Below, one piece after another: positions 40,575-46,098 of a stretch of DNA of 46,098 nt. Position numbers and translations under genes: made by a program. Position 1 is the first letter of the stretch; every line of letters begins with the position of its first letter. Source of the stretch: Sperchopsis tessellata (lineage: Eukaryota; Arthropoda; Insecta; Coleoptera; Hydrophilidae); NCBI GenBank assembly GCA_033557685.1, contig JAWQRN010000046.1:1-46098 (forward strand). Direction: 5' to 3'. Under the pieces are notes generated by a model. The model was not told the DNA's origin. It did no database searches and worked only from the letters and a program-made list of their open reading frames with translations.

Positions 40575-41970
40575 TTGTAAATAATTTAATATTAATGTTT
40601 AAAAGTGTAGTATTTTATTTTTTTTTATCTACTTGATTACTACGTATAGTATTTTCCATAATAGTTATACCAACATTTTTTTATTTTTATGTATGGGCAT
40701 TGTTAATATTTGCTCTTTTATATAAATTCTATTTACATCTATTGTCTGTTGAAGATGTCTAACTGTGATTTTTGTAATATAATTGTAAATTAAATTATTA
40801 AAACAATGGAATCTATTACTATTAAGAAGGTCTCCCAAACTCTTAGGCTATTTTTTTATAATTAATATTTTATCGTTTGCTACCAAAATGAAAAGTTTTT
40901 GGGAAGAAGGTCCTACTTGACTATATCGTCAAATCGGATTTTCTATTCAAAGAGTTGAATTGTATATAAATTAAAAAATTAATCAAAAACTATTTTTGAA
41001 TATTAAGTGCTACAAAGCTCTGTATGTTGAAATCGGCAAAAAATCTGTACAGATAAAAAAATAAAAAAAGAGTAGTACAAAGCGTTATATGCTGACCGTC
41101 AAAAGAAAATCTCCTAATGTCAGGTAGCCCTTTTTAATAAAGTAGGTTATGTGTAGATATTTTCAAAATATGTGCTCTTCATTATTTTTAATTTCAATGA
41201 CATAAAATCAATGTTACTACTTGGAAACATTTAATTAGTTAAGGTTTCTTTATACAAACCTGGTATTATACAGGGGTGTTTTTCTAGTGTGTATTTCTTA
41301 ACTAACTAAAGTTTAAATTCAAAAGATGTTACCATTTCAATAACTCATATTTAAAAATTATTTTCAACTATACATGGATATTGGCACATTTATAAAGAAA
41401 GTTTACATCGTAGGTATGTGAAAAATCTTGCAACTTTCTTAAATGGGACTTGGAAGAGATGCCATGTTCAGATGATTGTATTCAAGATAAATTTTATTTT
41501 TTAATGGTTTTTTAAAATTGTAATTACACATACAGGACGTTCATAATTCTACGTTGAATATATAGCTCAATTTTTTAAATGAAAAGTACTATGTATTTTT
41601 ACACGGCAAGATTAATTTTTCCAACAATTTTATGTACACTTTCTTGAGTGAAACTCAATAGTTTTTCAATAAAATTAGTTTAAAGTACTTTTTATAGTAT
41701 TTTTATTGTTTGCCATGTTTCATTTGATTTTTACCATTTCTTCTTGTGGTTCCTATCGGAGGTTGGAATTCATCACGGCAATTCGAACTTTATTGAACCG
41801 CTTTTCTAAATAGTTCTGTCGAGCTGCAGCAAAACCATTCTCACAGGTTTCTTAACCAGGATATCTTTCTTCTTTCTATTCTCCTATTCCCTGCATTATC
41901 AGGCAGAGCAGTGATTATTTATCTTCCCTCATGACGGGCCCAGGTTGTCTAGTTTCCTTTTCTTGATGGT
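40575..41970. other. Downstream of PRC1: nothing recognised
   Basis: AT-rich sequence that may include alternative PRC1 3' UTR. No transposon or coding segment was identified. Confidence 0.4.
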
Positions 41971-42320
41971 GTTAATTATTTCATCTGTCTTGTCCATTCA
42001 GCGCCATATTCTTTCTATGGCAGTATTTGATATGAATAATAACGCTCATATCTGATTTCGATATTATCATCTTAGTCTTCTTCAAGTTTATTTTTAATCC
42101 AAATTGGTTACAGTAGCTATTCGCTCTTCTGACAAGATGTTGTAAGTCTGTGATGTTATTTGTGAGGATCACCATGTCATTGGCATAGCATATGTTATTT
42201 ATATTCTGTCCATTCACAGAAATGCCAGCCAATTCCCCCTTAAGCGCTTTTTCAAAAACTGCTTCACTACATAGATTAAAAAATGTAGGTGACAAGATAT
42301 CATTTACCATTACAAACTTG
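41971..42320 (-). pseudogene. LINE reverse transcriptase fragment
   Basis: Minus strand reads ILSPTFFNLCSEAVFEKALK, GELAGISVNGQNINNICYAN, DMVILTNNITDLQHLVRRAN and NQFGLKINLKKTKMIISKS. The layout matches non-LTR reverse transcriptases, with the catalytic YADD as YAND. It resembles the fragment at 22.1-22.5 kb, suggesting one family. Confidence 0.82.
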
Positions 42321-42557
42321 CAATTTGAAATGATAGCTCCTAGTGAAAATATGCATTTTGTTTTTACAAAAACGAAAATAATCGAATCTGTTGCGAAAAA
42401 TGTTTTCTAGGGTGAAACTAAATTCTTAACATATCCCCACAATATAATAATAAATAATCAATTGGATTTAAGCCGGATGACCCGGATGATCATCTGTAAA
42501 GAGACTTTTTGTATTCCTTATGACGAACACCATTATTGTAGTGAGATGAAGCATCGT

Positions 42558-43012
42558 TAGGGCTACAATTTTTTTTTTGATTCATCAATTAAATAAATTT
42601 TAAAAAATGATTATTTGATGAATCATTTATTTCATTAATCGATTATTTGGTCAATGATGAAGCTGTGGTATTCCGCGAAATGTAGGTATGGATCAATCGC
42701 CCGTAGTTTGAAATGACTTGCAGTGCATTCTGCTAATGATATAATGACAGACATAACTTTGTTAATTACATAGTCCGCAATATATGTGCTAGGGAGATAA
42801 AATATTTCCAATTTTCTACATTTCCATTAGGGGGTACGGAAGAATTAACATTGGTAAATTGATTATTTGATTTTCGATTTTTTGATTATATACCTGCCAA
42901 TATCTTTGAGAATACTTAACATGTTTTGAACAAATTTATAAAATAATCGATTAATCAAATAATCGTATAATGATTAGTCAATTATTTTTCAGTAATTTGA
43001 CAATCACCCCCA
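42558..43012. mobile_element. Likely hAT-type MITE rich in ATCGATTAAT words
   Basis: The ends TAGGGCTACAATT and (reversed) TGGGGGTGATTGTC are similar, and both subterminal regions are full of GATTATTTG and AATCGATTAATC words, as in the 45.7-kb element. Flanking AGCATCGT and TCATGCAG do not match, so the boundary or duplication is decayed. There is no coding capacity. Confidence 0.5.
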
Positions 43013-45340
43013 TCATGCAGGAACCAAAGGTTTTGCACACATATGCCGACATCTTATAATAAGTTAACTAAGGTCGGTTCAAAACAATTGAAATAAGTTT
43101 TTACAGTAAGAATTCAGTTTCTTGAGAAAGTTCTGTTGGTTTTCTTCGTTTGAGATTTTACTATTTACGGTTAGTTTCTTAAAACTGTTGCGATATCTTG
43201 TATGTGAATATTTTGAATTTATTTGGCATTTTAACACAGGTACCATATAGACAAGCTCTTTCAATTTAATAATTTTGTCGTTATTAAAATTTACACTTAT
43301 AATAGCAAACTGCAAAAATGTTATTTAAAAAACTGTAAAATTGTTTTAAAAACTTGAATTTCATTGTAGGAAAGTAAACATAAAACTGACAGAGCAATTA
43401 AGTTTTTTACTTTGTCCTGTAAAAATATACAGTATGTTTCATGAAAAAGAAAGAGTTTTGTATGTTTGTATGTTCAGAAATTTAAAAAATCATTAAAAAA
43501 AGGTACATCATCGTGTACACACTGATCTGAAAATAGCAACTAAGCTCTACTAAGAAAGTTACAAAAGAATTTACACATACATGCAATTTAAATTTTTGTT
43601 ATAAATGTGCCAATATCTTATCATATAAAATGTTGATAGAAATCAACTTAAAATTAAAAAAATAAATACCAAAATGCTCAAATGTACATGGTGTGCATTT
43701 AAAATAATAACTGATTGCCAGGTGAACCAAAAACCCTGAACTGTAAATAACATTTGTACTTAAATTTTTCTTCTTATTACAAATAGTGTTAAAGCCATTG
43801 AGTAAATATGCGCTAGGTGGACACTGCATATGTAATTGGAATTGTGAAATTAAGTTTTAAGTAATGTAAATTTGATTTTCAATCTTTCTGGTTATCAGTT
43901 ACGTACATTTCTACATCATGGCAATTAGGGAAAATTAAATTTATTGTATTTAATGTTTTCACATTTGTTTATTGCTTATGTTTGTTTTAATTGCTAATAC
44001 ACCTAATGTATATATTTGCCTAACACTTAAAATAATGCTATTTAATGTTTTGTATTTTACATGATTTTCCGGTCAAAATAAAGGCATATTAAAGATTTAA
44101 ATTTTTTTATTTTAATTTTTTAACGGGTCATGTTTTTTTAATTAAAGGTTCTTGTAATAAAAGAAAACTTCCACTTCATTAAAGAAACTATATTTAGTAT
44201 AAAAAGGTATATGTAAACAAAAAATAATAAAAAAAGAATGTAAAGGATTGAAAAATACATGTGCTCTTGTTGAAAACTAGCTTAAGAAATTTTGTTATTT
44301 CTTCCAAGTTGAAAGCTTGGGTGTTTTGCTCCCTCTAGCGGCTGGTAGTGGCAGCGAGGCGGGATATTTGAATGGTTTGTTACACTTTTATATTTACAAT
44401 AAGAGTGATTAAATTTACAAACTGCCCTCTGTTGGATAGAAGAGATGACATGTGTTATTCCAGACTAGGCTCTGTTTATAATCAAGCCCATCAGTATGCA
44501 TGGTTTGCTATAATTTTTTCATCTGTGCAGTAACTTATGAACAATCTACTTGGCATCGAATTGTTCATCTTCATAATTTATGAAAATCAAAAATGCCGTT
44601 AAGATTTGTTAGAATATTTTTATATTTACATAACTTTGGCAATACAGACCTATAAGTTCAATATTGGGATACTTGTTTTTCTTGAATGACCTGACAAAAA
44701 TACTTGATGTGATAGCGCTGCTTTCTGGTTTTTTTGTAAACAGAGCTTACACCACATATCCAGACAGTTCATTTTACATCAAGCAGGTGTTTTTCTTCTG
44801 AATAAATTAGTTATGCAAATGTTTCTACTCTCTACAATGACTTTATGGTCATGTACTATATTAGTTTGTTATCAACATTATACATAATCTGAATAACTGA
44901 CAGCGAGGCTGCATTTCTGGTTTATTTTGTATTCTTCCACACTAGGGTATCTTATCACCGTGTCTACTCCCAGTATTCTCTTCATAAATTCTGCCTTGAC
45001 TTTTTTCCTGGTGCTTTTTATACACTTACATTTTAAAATTTGAAAGTATGGAAAGGTACATGATTTTTTTATGACTCAGGCGCAGTATATTAGCTTAAAA
45101 TATTGTTGATAAATAACCTACTTCTAGAACTTGTGTAGCTCTACTCTGGAACAGTTTCCACGAAGCCTTATCCTCTTTAAACCACGTGAGAACGCGCACC
45201 TGTCATTTGGACTGGGAAGATACTGTTAATGCTTTTAGTATTAACGTGCATCGTGCAGATTTTTGATTGTGACAGTTTGGTTGTATCGTTTCAAAGTAAT
45301 AGATGAATTTATTGCAACACGTTTCATAGACAGAGCAGAT
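43013..45340. other. Downstream intergenic DNA: nothing firmly recognised
   Basis: AT-rich with an AATAAA near 44077 and a GC-richer patch around 44330-44370 (CCCTCTAGCGGCTGG). Short minus-strand frames have no family signature. Confidence 0.4.
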
Positions 45341-45475
45341 TGGCAGTCTACACCAAGCACTTTTAAGAGCTATATGGCAGTTTATGCCTAGCACTTTTAA
45401 GAGCTACATGTGGTGGGCGAAACGCCAGAAAAAGAAAAGCTAACGCATGGAAAACCTGAAGATGTCATGTATTCT
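45341..45475 (+). repeat. Penelope-like terminus with two 34-bp units
   Basis: AGCACTTTTAAGAGCTAYAT occurs at 45356 and 45390, exactly 34 bp apart, followed by GGTGGGCGAAACGCC (45412-45426), AAAAAGAAAAGCTAACGCAT and GGAAAACCTGAAGAT. It matches 25187-25320 in order. The CTTGATAAT part is missing. Confidence 0.6.
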
Positions 45476-45693
45476 ATTTTGTTGAAATTTGCCCTGAGAT
45501 TATTATGCAGTAATTCATTTATTTCCACTTCTAATGCCTTCAGCGATTTTTCATCAAAGAGCAAAACTGTATCATCTGCAGATGTGATATATGTCCACTT
45601 CATACCCATCAGAGTATAGCTTTGCATACATAGCAGGTAAAGTATGGGGCCAAACATCGAATCATGTAACACTCCAACTAGAGGTACCTGCCT
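45430..45693 (-). pseudogene. LINE reverse transcriptase fragment
   Basis: Minus strand reads VPLVGVLHDSMFGPILYLLC (for PQGSVLGPILYLLYIN), then WTYITSADDTVLLFDEKSLK and ALEVEINELLHNNLRANFNK. The catalytic Asp pair is kept (SADD). The upstream half is absent, and a MITE lies immediately beyond. Confidence 0.75.
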
Positions 45694-45701
45694 GTCACTA
45701 T
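45694..45701 (+). repeat. Target-site duplication, left copy
   Basis: GTCACTAT immediately outside the left MITE end; identical to 45983-45990. Confidence 0.85.
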
Positions 45702-45982
45702 TAGCCCTGGGAATTATTTTCGATTAATCGATAAAATAATCGATGTTTGATTACATAAAATAAAATAATCGATTATTTGATTTTTCACACGCAAAATTTA
45801 CACACTTGGTATATACTGTAAATTCCGTGTGTCCCACATTCTAACGGGGATCTTGGTTATTATGATTATCATAAATAAAGCATATTTTTAATTAAAGATG
45901 GATTATTTGATTAATCGATTAATCAATATAATAGATTATTTTACAATAATCGATTATGAAATTTCATAATCGCCCAGAGCTA
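45702..45982. mobile_element. hAT-type MITE, 281 bp, with 8-bp target duplication
   Basis: The ends are TAGCCCTGGG and, reversed, TAGCTCTGGG, flanked by identical GTCACTAT at 45694-45701 and 45983-45990. An 8-bp duplication and TAG/CAG-type ends are hAT hallmarks. The body has many ATCGATTAATCG words and no coding sequence. Confidence 0.85.
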
Positions 45983-45990
45983 GTCACTAT
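45983..45990 (+). repeat. Target-site duplication, right copy
   Basis: GTCACTAT immediately outside the right MITE end. Confidence 0.85.
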
Positions 45991-46098
45991 TGATTTAGTT
46001 CAACTAATTGCATTGTTTACTCTCATTTAGGTATGATTTAATTAGTGAATGAGATGTACTTCTTATCCCTATACCTTCTAATTTGTTTAATATATATA

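Noticed and set aside
1..46098. Bacterial-type features (operons, CRISPR arrays, prophage) and selenium or riboswitch elements.
   Set aside because: The window is clearly eukaryotic with spliced genes. No spaced direct-repeat array or such element was seen.

Overview
This window is eukaryotic nuclear DNA, very AT-rich, with GT-AG introns and dense transposable-element debris. The protein sequences and the mix of elements (Penelope-like elements, RTE- and Jockey-like LINEs, mariners, hAT MITEs, tRNA-derived SINEs) point to an arthropod, most likely an insect. I cannot name the order from sequence alone.

Two host genes account for the conserved coding sequence and are divergently transcribed from about 1.8 kb of shared upstream DNA. 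On the minus strand lies the N-terminal half of SMC5, an ATPase of the SMC5/6 genome-maintenance complex. Its seven visible exons run from the start codon at 24408 to the donor at 2484 and encode 698 residues: N-terminal ATPase head with Walker A, first coiled coil, hinge, and the start of the return coil. The C-terminal head is off the left edge. On the plus strand lies a complete PRC1/Ase1/MAP65-family gene (fascetto-like), the antiparallel microtubule bundler of the central spindle. Its eight exons from 26236 to 40542 give 648 codons plus a stop with every splice phase matching. Both gene models were read by eye and stitched at consensus splice sites.

The introns are element graveyards. 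SMC5 introns hold a LINE (1-2482), Penelope-like (PLE) fragments (3.2-4.0 kb and 10.2-10.8 kb, minus strand), a mariner split by a SINE (5.5-6.7 kb), a LINE (7.57-8.85 kb), a hAT/GTF2IRD2-like fragment (10.95-11.37 kb), a 3.4 kb DNA transposon with about 600-bp terminal inverted repeats that each carry a 73-nt tRNA-like module (13.98-17.41 kb), and a PLE tail interrupted by a mariner-like element with long inverted repeats (18.0-20.4 kb). PRC1 introns 6 and 7 hold a minus-strand mariner (30.8-31.6 kb), a palindromic PLE end (31.98-32.2 kb), a PLE with reverse transcriptase and GIY-YIG domains (37.4-38.6 kb) and two RTE-type LINE tails. Downstream of PRC1 are more LINE fragments and two hAT-type MITEs, one with an exact 8-bp target duplication.

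The most interesting cross-window signal is a small RNA-like motif: CTTGATAAT (or variant), then a hairpin whose stem differs between copies but usually stays paired, then GAAAC. At least eight copies are scattered over the window, several directly downstream of PLE coding sequence. It resembles a degenerate hammerhead ribozyme, which PLEs are known to carry. A second notable feature is the pair of tRNA-like modules inside the long terminal repeats of the 14-17 kb transposon.
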